The notes under the pieces are model-generated. The model ran no database searches, was not told the DNA's origin, and saw only the letters and a program-made list of their open reading frames with translations. Made by a program: the position numbers and the translations under genes. DNA of 64,000 bases from Spirosoma arboris (GTDB lineage: Bacteria; Bacteroidota; Bacteroidia; Cytophagales; Spirosomataceae): positions 248,001 to 312,000 of the forward strand of contig NZ_WPIN01000003.1 in NCBI RefSeq assembly GCF_009754945.1, read 5' to 3'. This document shows, piece after piece, positions 1-8,831 of the stretch; the stretch's first letter is position 1, and every line of letters starts with the position of its first letter.

Positions 1-1
1 T

Positions 2-103
2 TATATTAAGCCACCCGTAATTCTTCGCTATCTTCGAGTTCGTAAATTGCTTAAAACACCGTTCAACCGAGTTATTGCGCTGTTAGAATCTCGTTCAGTA
101 TGA
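2..103 (+). CDS. C-terminal end of a truncated gene, probably a glycosyltransferase
   Basis: An open frame enters from the left edge and codes for 33 residues (ending LLESRSV) before a TGA at 101-103. The stop overlaps the ATG of the next gene (ATGA), the same coupling seen at several later junctions in this cluster. The visible tail is basic (RYLRVRKLLK) and has no diagnostic motif. A glycosyltransferase is likely from position alone. It could equally be another polysaccharide gene. Confidence 0.55.
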   Translation, partial: YIKPPVILRYLRVRKLLKTPFNRVIALLESRSV

Positions 104-1134
104 CTGATTGGTCGCGCTTACGGGCGCTCTGGATATATCGCTTTCATAAATACACCCACATTGTAGGGAAGTTTTGGTCATCTGCCGTTAAATATGTGCA
201 GTTACGTCGGCTCAAACAGAAAATTGGAAGTCGGCAGTTGGTAGTCATTATTCTTTCGGAGCAAATGGGCGACATTATTGCCTGTGAGCCAGTTGTTCGC
301 GAAGTTCGCCGGCTTCACCCCAATGATTATATTATCTGGATGGTCCGCAAGCCTTACATTGAGTTGGTAGAATTTCATCCTGATCTGGATGGCTATCTGA
401 TTGAGAAGTGCCCCGGCGAACGGGTACGACTACTTCGATCTGGCATTTTCGATAAGGTATACAACATGCATATCTCGCACCGGAAGTGTAAATATTGCCT
501 CGAAGATCCTGTCAACCCCACTGCCGATAGCATCAACCTGACATTTGATAATTATTATGATCGGGGCGACTTGCTGTATATGTTTTCCCAGGCTGCTGGA
601 TTGCCTGCCCTTACAGCAGACCCAAAGATGCATATTCCAGAAATTGTTCGGCAAAAAATAGTGACCATGGCTATTCCTGCTAGTCCGATTGTCATCCACT
701 GCCAATCGAGCCACGTCATGCGCGACTGGCCTGCCGCTAATTGGACTAAACTTGTGAACTGGTTATTAGCTACTTACCCCTATCCAATTATTGAAGTCGG
801 ATTAACCCCGACTGTAACCGAAGAGCATCCAAAGTTCCGTAGTTTATGTGGCCAGCTGAGTTTACTGGAAACGGCTGAAGTTATCCGACAGGCCCGTCTG
901 TTTATTGGTATCGACAGTGGGCCTGCTCATATGGCGAATGCGATGGATACAGAGGGGATTATTTTACTGGGCAAATTGTTCGACTTTGTCGATTACCTGC
1001 CTTATTCTGGTCGTTTCAAACGAGGTGAAGACATAACTATTCTGAACGATTATGGTCACCCATGTGCCGAGCTGCCCTATACCTGGGTTCAGAAGGCCGT
1101 TCAGGAGCGATTAGGTCAACCCAAACTTGTATGA
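100..1134 (+). CDS. Glycosyltransferase family 9 (heptosyltransferase-like)
   Basis: This 344-residue protein has the GT9/ADP-heptose:LPS heptosyltransferase layout. After a basic N-terminal extension comes the first Rossmann strand with SEQMGDIIACEP (about residues 53-64), where family members carry a G-D-x-L/I-x-x-x-P motif. The C-terminal domain has GIDSGPAHMANAM (about 270-282), the family's nucleotide-sugar-binding signature. A CKYC pair near residue 130 could bind metal or be incidental. GT9 enzymes add heptose or related sugars to lipid-linked glycans on the cytosolic face of the inner membrane. The sugar here cannot be read from sequence. The start at 100 is supported by the ATGA overlap with the preceding stop. 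Confidence 0.85.
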   Translation: MTDWSRLRALWIYRFHKYTHIVGKFWSSAVKYVQLRRLKQKIGSRQLVVIILSEQMGDIIACEPVVREVRRLHPNDYIIWMVRKPYIELVEFHPDLDGYLIEKCPGERVRLLRSGIFDKVYNMHISHRKCKYCLEDPVNPTADSINLTFDNYYDRGDLLYMFSQAAGLPALTADPKMHIPEIVRQKIVTMAIPASPIVIHCQSSHVMRDWPAANWTKLVNWLLATYPYPIIEVGLTPTVTEEHPKFRSLCGQLSLLETAEVIRQARLFIGIDSGPAHMANAMDTEGIILLGKLFDFVDYLPYSGRFKRGEDITILNDYGHPCAELPYTWVQKAVQERLGQPKLV

Positions 1135-1958
1135 AGTTATCTAATTCTGTTAGTGTAAACATAGTTTTACCAGTATATAAAGCGCAGCTTACAGAGTATG
1201 AGCGCATTTCGCTTACTCAATGTTTACGCGTATTAGGGAATTACCCAATCTGGTTAGCGACCCCGCATTCACTCGACATCTCTGCTTACCGTGAGCTGGA
1301 GCCAACGTTACAGGCTCGAACATTCGACGACAGCTACTTTACTGATATACAAGGCTACAATCGACTTACGCTGTCGGCCGAATTTTACCAGACTTTTGCC
1401 GACAAGGAATACATGTTGATTTACCAATTAGATGCCTTTGTTTTTCAGGACGATCTGGCGTACTGGTGTCAGCAAAACTACGACTACATCGGTGCGCCCT
1501 GGTTGCGCGATCGCGATTTTACCGGAACAGGAGATCGTCTCTGGTTTAGTATTAAACAAAAGGTAGCTACCTGGCTTAATCTAAAAAAGGAGGATGGTAT
1601 TACTCCCCGCGAGATTATCAATCTGAATGGAGTTGGGTGTGGTGGTTTTTCACTCCGGCGTATACAAGCCATGCTGCGTTGCCTGGAACCGTTTAAGAAA
1701 AAAATTGCTGAATACGAAGCCATTACACTGTATCATTACCACGAAGATGTTTTTTGGGGGATTGAAGTAAATCGGTACTGGCCAAGACTACGTATCCCCA
1801 AGTATCGAAAAGCCTTACATTTTGCGATTGAATTTTACCCCAAATGGGCTGTCGAGCATTATAATAAAGGTCAGTTACCATTCGGTTGTCATGCCTGGAA
1901 TATCCATGGAACAGAATACTGGCGTCCTATTTTCGCCCAATACGGTTACCAAATATGA
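1131..1958 (+). CDS. DUF5672 family protein (putative glycosyltransferase)
   Basis: From the ATG at 1131 the product is 275 residues. That start overlaps the GT9 stop (ATGA); an upstream ATG at 1062 would intrude 70 bp into the GT9 gene and is rejected. The core matches DUF5672: YQLDAFVF (near residue 97), then YDYIGAPW, then NGVGCGGFSLR and HEDVFWG. DUF5672 proteins occur in polysaccharide clusters and have a GT-A-like acidic motif, but I know of no biochemically defined reaction. Translation is probably coupled to both neighbours, because the stop also overlaps the ATG of the next gene. Family assignment is firm; the role as a sugar transferase is inference. Confidence 0.8.
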   Translation: MKLSNSVSVNIVLPVYKAQLTEYERISLTQCLRVLGNYPIWLATPHSLDISAYRELEPTLQARTFDDSYFTDIQGYNRLTLSAEFYQTFADKEYMLIYQLDAFVFQDDLAYWCQQNYDYIGAPWLRDRDFTGTGDRLWFSIKQKVATWLNLKKEDGITPREIINLNGVGCGGFSLRRIQAMLRCLEPFKKKIAEYEAITLYHYHEDVFWGIEVNRYWPRLRIPKYRKALHFAIEFYPKWAVEHYNKGQLPFGCHAWNIHGTEYWRPIFAQYGYQI

Positions 1959-2989
1959 CTGTCCGTATGACTACATCTATGCAACCGACTGTTTCAATTG
2001 CCCTTTGTACATATAATGGTATAGCCTATTTAGCTACGCAATGGAACAGTTTACTTGGGCAGCAACAGTTACCCAACGAAGTCGTTATTTCTGATGATCG
2101 TTCAACAGATGGCACTAGTATCTTGCTTGAGAAGTTAGCAGCAGAAGCTCCTTTCCCCGTGCGCATTCTGGAAAACCAAACGCGTTTAGGCTACAACAAA
2201 AACTTTGAACGAGCCCTGGCAGCGTGTACTGGCGATTTGATTTTCATCTGCGATCAGGATGACTTCTGGCTGAAGGAGAAAATCAGTACTATGACCCGGT
2301 ATATGATTCAAAACCCTGACATTCAGGTTGTTTTTTGTGATGCCTGGGTAACTGATGAAAATCTGGAAGGTCGTAAAAAGCGATTCTGGGAAGCGGTTCA
2401 GTTCGATAAAGAAACGCAGCATCGCTGGCAGGAAGGTGAAACCATGGACGTACTACTCGATGGGAATCGTATGATGGGTTGCGCAACGGTACTCCGTCGA
2501 ACATTTCTGCCCATCGTATTACCCATTCCTGAAAAGATACCAGGTTATATCTATGATGGCTGGATTGCCTTAGCAGCTGCTTCGCAAAATGCTATTCGTT
2601 TTATTGATCAACCCCTTCAACTTTATCGTACCCATGTGCAGCAGCAGATTGGAGTGCGAGAACAAGCAGTGGGAGATCGCATAAGACTACGCGATCGGTT
2701 GACAAGGCATCGGGCCAGGAAGCTGGCTCCTCTCCTCAAAAAGCAGGTTCAGCTAAAAACAATCAGTCAGTTATTGAGCAAACGAGTCCCCGCCAATTCA
2801 CCAGGCTTATCTCAACTCGAGCAGCGACTCGCGCATTTTACGATGCGTAGCAATTTACCCCACAATCGACTGAAACGAATTGCACCTGTACTCTCTAATC
2901 TATGGCGGGGTAATTATCGAAAGTATGCCGATGCGGCTGCCAATTGGTATGCTCCTTTATTAGCCGTTTTGGGTGATATACTCGAATAA
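1955..2989 (+). CDS. Glycosyltransferase family 2 (rhamnosyl/galactosyl-type)
   Basis: This 344-residue GT2 enzyme begins with the GT-A fold: SIALCTYNG, then VVISDDRSTDGT, then the metal-binding CDQDDFW (near residue 101). Histidine, basic and aromatic residues in the second half (LYRTHVQQQIG) are typical of GT2 enzymes that add rhamnose or galactose to O-chains. I chose the ATG at 1955 because it overlaps the DUF5672 stop (ATGA). In-frame ATGs at 1967 and 1979 are also possible, and the latter starts just before the conserved core. The gene ends 18 bp before the next start, with a promoter-like element inside its 3' end. Confidence 0.87.
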   Translation: MTVRMTTSMQPTVSIALCTYNGIAYLATQWNSLLGQQQLPNEVVISDDRSTDGTSILLEKLAAEAPFPVRILENQTRLGYNKNFERALAACTGDLIFICDQDDFWLKEKISTMTRYMIQNPDIQVVFCDAWVTDENLEGRKKRFWEAVQFDKETQHRWQEGETMDVLLDGNRMMGCATVLRRTFLPIVLPIPEKIPGYIYDGWIALAAASQNAIRFIDQPLQLYRTHVQQQIGVREQAVGDRIRLRDRLTRHRARKLAPLLKKQVQLKTISQLLSKRVPANSPGLSQLEQRLAHFTMRSNLPHNRLKRIAPVLSNLWRGNYRKYADAAANWYAPLLAVLGDILE

Positions 2990-2999
2990 TGTAGTTTTG
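2968..2999 (+). promoter_or_regulatory. Bacteroidota-type promoter overlapping the end of the GT2 gene
   Basis: TTTG at 2968-2971, a 20-bp spacer, then TAGTTTTG at 2992-2999 match the -33 (TTTG) and -7 (TAnnTTTG) elements described for Bacteroidota housekeeping promoters. Expected transcription start is only a few bases before the GTG at 3008, so the message would be almost leaderless. The promoter would restart transcription inside the cluster. Confidence 0.55.
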
Positions 3000-3007
3000 C
3001 GTCCACT

Positions 3008-4030
3008 GTGCTACTAACGATCTGTACAATCCGTCAACTACCTCAGGCATTTGCCCTGGGTGATAACCTCAGCCAATTCGCGACTGCCGGTAAATCTGAA
3101 CCGATATTGATTGGCTTAGTCGATGATCCTAATCAGCTACCAGCTGGCTTTGTCTCGCCTTATCCGCTACTGCCAATCGGGGAGTTATTACCTGCCGACC
3201 AAGTAATTGCCCTCTCGGCGATGTATACACCGACCGAGTTTGCGGCTGCCTGCAAGCCATTATTCATTGCCGAAGCATTCCGTCGATATCCAGCTACAGA
3301 CAAACTCATATATGCCGATCCCAATAGTTACTTTTTAGGTCCCCTTACTCCAATTTGGGATTTACTAGAGACTGCTACTATTCTGCTAACGCCCTTTATT
3401 ACCCGTAGTCCAACGAATGGATCAACAGATAAGGCATGGCCAGATGAAAAGTTCTTTCAGAATATTGGTCTGTATAGTTCCGATTTTTTAGCCTTTCGAC
3501 GGTCAACAGAAACAACCCAGTTGCTTACCTGGTGGGATAATCGGGTGCGGGAGCGAGCTTTTATCAACTTCTGCGAGGGCCTTTGCCTCGACCAACTCTG
3601 GCTGATGCATGTACCAGTCATGTTCCGGGGTGTCGTTATTGTAAAAAATTCGGGATGGCATGTAGCACTCTGGAATTTGCATGAACGAACCATCCGATCT
3701 CAGGACACCGGCTGGCTAGTAAGCGGCCCGATAGGGCAGAATGAGCCATTGCTGTTTGTCAATTTCAAGGGTATACAGAACCTAGACGAAGGTTTTTTTT
3801 CGCATCAGACCCGTGTGCGTATTTCAGATCGACCCGAAATTGCAACTTTGTTAACCGCTTATCGTCAATCTATTGTCCGTTACCAGCCATTGTCCTTTGA
3901 GACGATTAGTCCCACCTATGGGCAGCAGCCCGAACCAGTAATTGTACGGGGCTGGCGCTATGCGACAATCCAGTCGATGCAAACCGTAACTCGCTTCCTC
4001 GACCGTGTGTACATTCCAGTTATCAAGTAA
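3008..4030 (+). CDS. GT-A-like nucleotide-sugar transferase
   Basis: A 340-residue protein starting at GTG (3008). The N-terminus LLTICTIRQLPQAFALGDNL and an acidic motif YADPNSYFLGPL (about residues 100-112, in place of the usual DxD) resemble Bacteroidota proteins annotated as nucleotide-diphospho-sugar transferases. QNIGLYSSDFLAFRR and FCEGLCLDQLWL are further conserved-looking blocks. The substrate is unknown. The next in-frame ATG is about 70 residues further in and would delete the first strand, so GTG is the better start. The motif has only one aspartate, so metal dependence cannot be assumed. Confidence 0.72.
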   Translation: MLLTICTIRQLPQAFALGDNLSQFATAGKSEPILIGLVDDPNQLPAGFVSPYPLLPIGELLPADQVIALSAMYTPTEFAAACKPLFIAEAFRRYPATDKLIYADPNSYFLGPLTPIWDLLETATILLTPFITRSPTNGSTDKAWPDEKFFQNIGLYSSDFLAFRRSTETTQLLTWWDNRVRERAFINFCEGLCLDQLWLMHVPVMFRGVVIVKNSGWHVALWNLHERTIRSQDTGWLVSGPIGQNEPLLFVNFKGIQNLDEGFFSHQTRVRISDRPEIATLLTAYRQSIVRYQPLSFETISPTYGQQPEPVIVRGWRYATIQSMQTVTRFLDRVYIPVIK

Positions 4031-4083
4031 GGTTCAACAACCGAATAATCAATAGTCAGTAAGGATTTATCGGCAAATAGCCC

Positions 4084-4091
4084 TATTTTTG
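4084..4091 (+). promoter_or_regulatory. Possible -7 promoter element before the GT4 gene
   Basis: TATTTTTG at 4084-4091 fits TAnnTTTG and lies 56 bp before the ATG at 4147. No clear TTTG lies about 20 bp upstream. The same bases form part of a 7-bp hairpin (4071-4077 with 4088-4094), so this could instead be a weak terminator of the preceding gene. Confidence 0.3.
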
Positions 4092-4146
4092 CCGGTAAAT
4101 TATCTCAGAAAAATACAAACCGAACTGGGTTGTAGGTTTCCCTTTC

Positions 4147-5256
4147 ATGAAAGTACTCTTCGACCATCAATCGTTCACGGGCCTGCCTTATGGAGGTGTT
4201 TCCCGTTATTTTTTTGAACTGATGCGTTCATTTGCCAAACGGTCCGACATTGAGTTTGAGTTATCGTTACGGCTATCGAATAATGAATACCTGAATCAGG
4301 CATCGTTTAGTAACCATATACGCTATCCGGGATTTGCCCATATGCGAAATGCCCATCGCATTGCCTCAGTCTTGAATCGTTTGTATAGTTTGCAACGTGT
4401 TCGATCAGGGAAATTTGATATTTTTCACCCAACCTACTACCACCGCTATTTTCTGGACTCCATTGGCACCAAGCCCTTTGTTCTCACCTTTTTCGACGCC
4501 ACCAGCGAACGATATGGGCAGCAGTATCCAGAATTAGGTGAGGGTATCTACGAGACGAAAAAGCAACTCCTGCGCCGTGCCGATTGCGTTATCTGTATCT
4601 CAGAATTTTCTAAACAGGATCTCTTAAAGTATTTTCCGGTTGATCCAGATAAAGTAAAAGTTGTTCTTCTGGGCACTACCATGAATGAATATGTAGCCCC
4701 ATCAGAGCAGGAAGCATCTCCTCTGTCGGCACCTTATCTACTCTACGTTGGTAAACGCGGTTTATATAAGAATTTCAACGGTTTTTTCCGAGCTATTCAG
4801 CCCGTATTACACCGGTACCCCGACCTACATATCATTTGTGCCGGCGGTGGTTCATTCACTCAGGACGAGCAAGCGTTATTTCATGCAGCTCAACTTAGTG
4901 AGCGTGTCCACTTTCGCCCCCTTACAGACGAAGGCCTCGTGAAGCTTTACCAGCACGCACGCGCTTTCGTTTTTCCATCTCTGAATGAAGGCTTTGGCAT
5001 CCCTGTTCTGGAAGCTTACAGTGCTGGATGTCCGGTGGTGTTGAGTGATCGAAGTTCACTACCTGAAGTAGGTGCCGATGCTGCCATCTATTTCGATCCC
5101 GAAGACGACGAGTCGATGGCAGACGCCATTGAGCGTATCGTAACCGACGACGCACTATTTGCCGATCTCCGTCGGAAAGGCTCCGAACGGCTCCGTGATT
5201 TTTCATGTGACAAAACTGCTCAGCAAACGCTGGAGGTTTACCAATCTCTGCGCTAA
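4147..5256 (+). CDS. Glycosyltransferase family 4 (group 1)
   Basis: This 369-residue GT-B enzyme has the N-terminal acceptor domain (FDHQSFTGLPYGGVSRYF) and the C-terminal donor domain of GT4: LLYVGKRGLYKNF (about residue 199), then the EX7E region NEGFGIPVLEA (near 280), then PEVGADAAIYFDPED. These are characteristic of mannosyl- or glucosyl-transferases that elongate lipid-linked glycans in the cytosol. It starts 116 bp after the preceding gene and is followed 7 bp later by a GT2 gene in the same direction. The exact sugar is not deducible. Confidence 0.9.
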   Translation: MKVLFDHQSFTGLPYGGVSRYFFELMRSFAKRSDIEFELSLRLSNNEYLNQASFSNHIRYPGFAHMRNAHRIASVLNRLYSLQRVRSGKFDIFHPTYYHRYFLDSIGTKPFVLTFFDATSERYGQQYPELGEGIYETKKQLLRRADCVICISEFSKQDLLKYFPVDPDKVKVVLLGTTMNEYVAPSEQEASPLSAPYLLYVGKRGLYKNFNGFFRAIQPVLHRYPDLHIICAGGGSFTQDEQALFHAAQLSERVHFRPLTDEGLVKLYQHARAFVFPSLNEGFGIPVLEAYSAGCPVVLSDRSSLPEVGADAAIYFDPEDDESMADAIERIVTDDALFADLRRKGSERLRDFSCDKTAQQTLEVYQSLR

Positions 5257-5263
5257 CGACAGT

Positions 5264-6163
5264 ATGAATTCTACGAAAAAATCGCTCCATTCCTTTGTAA
5301 CACGACCGTACAGCCCACAGGCAAGTTCCGTCGCAGATCCGAAGGCCTATCCCAAACTGACAGTTGTTACTCCTTCGTTTAATCAGGCCCAGTATCTCGA
5401 ACGGACGATTGTAAGCGTACTGAACCAAAACTATCCCAATCTTGAGTATTTCATTATGGATGGCGGTTCTACGGATGGGAGTCTTGAGATTATCAAAAAA
5501 TATGAACCGTATCTGGCGGGATGGGTAAGCGAAAAAGATGGCGGCCAGACGGATGCCATCAATAAAGGCTTTCGGCGGGCTACGGGCGATTATGTCGCTT
5601 TTCAGAATTCGGATGATGTGTTTGCGCCAGATGCGTTCAGCCATATAGCAGATGCCTGGCGAAAAGCCCCCTCTACCGATGTTTTTTTTGGGGATATGTA
5701 CATCATCGACGAAGCTGACGTTATTCTGGAAGAGATGCGGGCTCCAAAGTTTTGTGTCGAATGTCAGCTCTACGAAGGCATGCAGGTGTTCAACCAGTCG
5801 CTTTTTATTCGTCGTAACCGGCTGGAACAGTTTGGTTTGCTCGATGAAAGCCTACGATTCGTGATTGATTACGAAATTGTGGCCCGGTTAGGTGTGCAGC
5901 CCGCCATGCAATTCCAACATGTAAAGGGTTTCTGGGGAGGTTTTCGGGTACAACCCGACGCCAAATCATCGACGATTGCTGCAACGGTGGGGCTTCAGGA
6001 ACACAAGCTTGTGAAGGAAAAGTACCTTCCTATGCTTACCTCATCTTTGGGCGCGTCATTCTGGCAACGTTATTGTCGCGTACGTAAACTACTCACCTTT
6101 GTCTTGAAAGGCGAATGGGGATATGTTCGTCATCGGCTTAACCTGAATCGATCCAGGCAGTAG
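5264..6163 (+). CDS. Glycosyltransferase family 2 (WcaA-like)
   Basis: From ATG 5264 the protein has 299 residues. A longer frame from 5159 would overlap the GT4 gene by nearly 100 bp and adds no conserved sequence. The GT-A core is clear: VVTPSFNQAQYLERTI, MDGGSTDGS, SEKDGGQTDAINKG and the NSDD metal site (about residue 115). GGQTDAINKGF is typical of the WcaA-like GT2 subgroup acting in exopolysaccharide assembly. A C-terminal basic helix-rich stretch (about 250-299) may rest on the membrane. It is likely cotranscribed with the GT4 gene 7 bp upstream. Confidence 0.88.
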   Translation: MNSTKKSLHSFVTRPYSPQASSVADPKAYPKLTVVTPSFNQAQYLERTIVSVLNQNYPNLEYFIMDGGSTDGSLEIIKKYEPYLAGWVSEKDGGQTDAINKGFRRATGDYVAFQNSDDVFAPDAFSHIADAWRKAPSTDVFFGDMYIIDEADVILEEMRAPKFCVECQLYEGMQVFNQSLFIRRNRLEQFGLLDESLRFVIDYEIVARLGVQPAMQFQHVKGFWGGFRVQPDAKSSTIAATVGLQEHKLVKEKYLPMLTSSLGASFWQRYCRVRKLLTFVLKGEWGYVRHRLNLNRSRQ

Positions 6164-6167
6164 TATT

Positions 6168-6232
6168 GGTTTTAGGTTTGTCGTTGCTCGTAGTACTAGA
6201 ATTTTCCAGCATCTGACTACAAACCAAAAACT
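6168..6232 (+). repeat. Degenerate inverted repeat just after the GT2 stop
   Basis: Bases 6168-6181 can pair with 6219-6232: seven pairs (GGTTTGT/ACAAACC), one mismatch, then six more pairs including one G-T. It begins 5 bp after the stop codon at 6163 and fills most of the gap before the next gene. It resembles a decayed plus-strand version of the long hairpins found between minus-strand genes elsewhere in the window. Confidence 0.4.
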
Positions 6233-6256
6233 CCAACCAAAAACCTTAATTCGTTT

Positions 6257-7645
6257 ATGAGCAACTTTATTCGCCTAGTAAAAGCCCTCGATTATATGCG
6301 GATGGTTGTCGGTATCTGCATTCTGGTAGATGGCTATCCGCTGATCTTCTTTTTTCGGGAAACTATGCGCCTTGCACCGGGTAGCACCGCCTTTACAGCA
6401 GCAGCACTGGCGGCTGGCTTGGTGCTGATGGTTCCCTTTACCGTATTACGGCGACTTTATCGCCCTAATGTGACTATGTTCTGGATGGCCCTGGCGTTTC
6501 TGTTGATGAGTATCTTGTACATGTATGTGTACAATGGTGTACCAGGATATCTGGACTCTGGCAAGGATATGATCTATTACGCATATATGCTGATCTTCCT
6601 GTTCCTGCTTATCAACATACCCAATGATATTATTCCGGTGTTTATCCCGGTGGTGGTTCTCTTTACCTTAGTGTCCAATTTGGGGCTAGTCTATGCCCTG
6701 ATAACTGATCCAACCTGGGCTATTGGCCAACGAGCCACCATTACACTCAACAACGGTGCCGATCCCGGATCAGGAAATCCGCACGCTTTTTCGCGTAATG
6801 CCTTTATGGGCCTCATTGCCTGCGCCATCTGGCTCATGCGCCCCAAAACCCACGTTATATTTCGACTCCTGTCGTTTTTCGCCGGTGTTCTTAACATAGC
6901 CGTTCTGGTACTCACTCAAACCCGCTCAGCCATTGTAGCGCTTTTTTTGGCTATAGGATTGTTTTTGTATTTCAACGTCCGTCCAGCTCAGATTCGCTCA
7001 GCTGCCCGAAGCCTGGTTAAGCCTATTCCAATCGCTATAATGGTGATGGGCTTTTTTGGCGTTATGTATTTCTTTCAACGATACTTGACCGTTTATTTAG
7101 TTCTCTACGATTACGTAACCTCATTTGCGGAGCGAAATCTAGAAACATTATATGCGTTGCTAGGGCTAAAAGCGCAGGGAGCTGATTATAAAGCCGCTCT
7201 GGATGACTCTACAGCTAACCGTTCTGTAAGTGCAGCTTTCCTACGAAACGTATTGCTGGGGCACTTGCACATGCTCATTCTGGGCTATGGCTATAAGTTT
7301 CTGTATCTGGATGTACCTATAATGGAAGCGCTGGCCGATCAGGGTATTATAGGATTAGCCTTATTTGGCGGTATTATTGGTATGTCAGGCTACTATGCAT
7401 TCGGTATTATGCGTCGAAATCCGAACCCATTGAGCGTATTTCTGGCCTACTTTTACTTACTAATTTTGATTCAGTCGCTCACAAACGGGCGTCCGTATGA
7501 GATTTCGTTCTGGTTTCCTTTAGCCTTAATGATCCGGTTTATGGGCGTCGACCACTTATTCCCTGCTCATTTAAACGACAATGTCCATGCGCCTGTTGAT
7601 GCCCATGAGCAATATGTTGTTGTATCAAACCCAGAGCCGGCCTGA
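6257..7645 (+). CDS. O-antigen polymerase/ligase-like membrane protein
   Basis: The 462-residue product has about ten hydrophobic segments and one large hydrophilic loop (about residues 290-345, with NRSVSAAFLRN). LTQTRSAIVALFLAIGL and ILGYGYKFLYLDVPIMEALADQGIIGL match the conserved areas of the Wzy/WaaL (O-antigen ligase) superfamily, whose periplasmic loop carries catalytic Arg/His residues. Such proteins polymerise or transfer undecaprenyl-linked glycans at the periplasmic side of the inner membrane. Polymerase and ligase cannot be told apart by eye. Its stop overlaps the next ATG (TGATG), which suggests coupling. Confidence 0.8.
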   Translation: MSNFIRLVKALDYMRMVVGICILVDGYPLIFFFRETMRLAPGSTAFTAAALAAGLVLMVPFTVLRRLYRPNVTMFWMALAFLLMSILYMYVYNGVPGYLDSGKDMIYYAYMLIFLFLLINIPNDIIPVFIPVVVLFTLVSNLGLVYALITDPTWAIGQRATITLNNGADPGSGNPHAFSRNAFMGLIACAIWLMRPKTHVIFRLLSFFAGVLNIAVLVLTQTRSAIVALFLAIGLFLYFNVRPAQIRSAARSLVKPIPIAIMVMGFFGVMYFFQRYLTVYLVLYDYVTSFAERNLETLYALLGLKAQGADYKAALDDSTANRSVSAAFLRNVLLGHLHMLILGYGYKFLYLDVPIMEALADQGIIGLALFGGIIGMSGYYAFGIMRRNPNPLSVFLAYFYLLILIQSLTNGRPYEISFWFPLALMIRFMGVDHLFPAHLNDNVHAPVDAHEQYVVVSNPEPA

Positions 7646-8811
7646 TGCGCATCCTTATTGTCCATAACCTGCTCTGGGCACATTATAAAGCCAGCGTATT
7701 TCAGGCACTCCAGAACCTAGTTGATCAACGGAACGATCTATCCGTACAGGTATTGCAAATTGCCCGCAACGAACGCTCTCGTGCTGGTTTGGAAACAACT
7801 ACAGACGGGGCTCCACCAACGTACACCTACAACTACGAACTCCTCTTCGACCGGAATCTGGAAGAAATTAGCTTTCGCGAACGGGCCCGGCTATTGCTCC
7901 AGCGAGCCAGGGCCTATAAACCTGATGTTATTAACCTGACCGGCTATTATGATCCAGCCCAGCTCCTACTATTACTTTGGGCCAAAGTCAACGGGATTCG
8001 GGTTATTATGCAGAACGAAAGTACAGCCGTCGACCAGCAGCGAGGTGGTTTGAAAGAACGTATCAAACGATGGGTGTTTAGTCAATGCGATGGCTTCTTT
8101 TGCTTTGGCAGCCAAGCCGCTGACTATGTGATCCAACTTGGCGTTTCACCCACGAAAATTCTACTCCGCAAAAACGCAGTTGATAATAACGCGCTTCGGT
8201 CGGTCTACGAACAAACGGTACCCTTTCGAAATCAGCAACAACAAGCACTGGGCCTACGTCCGAACAACTTTGTTTTTGTCGGTCGGCTTATCGAAGTAAA
8301 AAACCTCCCTCAGTTACTGGCTTCCTTTACCGAAGCTAGTAAACAGTCGAAAAATGGAGCCGATTGGGGGGTACTTCTGCTAGGCGACGGCGCTGAGCAG
8401 GCCAATCTCACCCAGCAGATTCGTACATTAGGAGTAGCCGAGCAGGTTCATTTATTATCAGGTCGCCCCTGGTTCCGCGTGCCGGAAGTGCTGGCGCTTA
8501 GTAATGTACTTGTGTTACCGAGTCGGTCAGAACCATGGGGGTTAGTGGTCAATGAGGCTATGGCCTGTGGCCTGCCCGTTATTGTGTCCGATCGATGTGG
8601 TTGCGCAGTTGATCTGGTGCATAACGGCCAGAATGGTTTTGTTTTCGATCCTGACCACCCTGCTCAACTAACTCATCGGTTAATTCAGTTTATGGATGGC
8701 GCTATCGATGCGAAGCAGATGGGGGAAGCAGCCAAACAGTTCATTGCCCCTTATGCGCCCGAAATAGTAGCGCAGGAAATGCTCGATGGCTTTATAAAAA
8801 TCACAAACTAA
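7645..8811 (+). CDS. Glycosyltransferase family 4 (group 1)
   Basis: A 388-residue GT-B protein. The N-terminal half has LTGYYDPAQLLLLLWAKV and a basic amphipathic stretch (GGLKERIKRWVFSQCD). The donor domain has FVFVGRLIEVKNLPQLL (about residue 209) and the EX7E site SEPWGLVVNEAMACGLPV (near 293), then SDRCGCAVDLV. This is a standard retaining GT4 transferase of a polysaccharide cluster; donor and acceptor are unknown. Its ATG overlaps the stop of the polymerase-like gene, linking both in one transcript. The next GT4 gene starts 20 bp downstream. Confidence 0.9.
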   Translation: MRILIVHNLLWAHYKASVFQALQNLVDQRNDLSVQVLQIARNERSRAGLETTTDGAPPTYTYNYELLFDRNLEEISFRERARLLLQRARAYKPDVINLTGYYDPAQLLLLLWAKVNGIRVIMQNESTAVDQQRGGLKERIKRWVFSQCDGFFCFGSQAADYVIQLGVSPTKILLRKNAVDNNALRSVYEQTVPFRNQQQQALGLRPNNFVFVGRLIEVKNLPQLLASFTEASKQSKNGADWGVLLLGDGAEQANLTQQIRTLGVAEQVHLLSGRPWFRVPEVLALSNVLVLPSRSEPWGLVVNEAMACGLPVIVSDRCGCAVDLVHNGQNGFVFDPDHPAQLTHRLIQFMDGAIDAKQMGEAAKQFIAPYAPEIVAQEMLDGFIKITN

Positions 8812-8831
8812 TCGGTTATTTCGCGGCATCT

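Noticed and set aside
1062..1130. Upstream start for the DUF5672 gene
   Set aside because: It would overlap the GT9 gene by 73 bp and adds residues unlike the family; the ATGA start at 1131 explains the gene better.
4922..5644. 240-codon open frame on the minus strand
   Set aside because: It lies antisense to the GT4 and GT2 genes, both of which have complete family motifs; its own translation has no recognisable motif and unusual composition.
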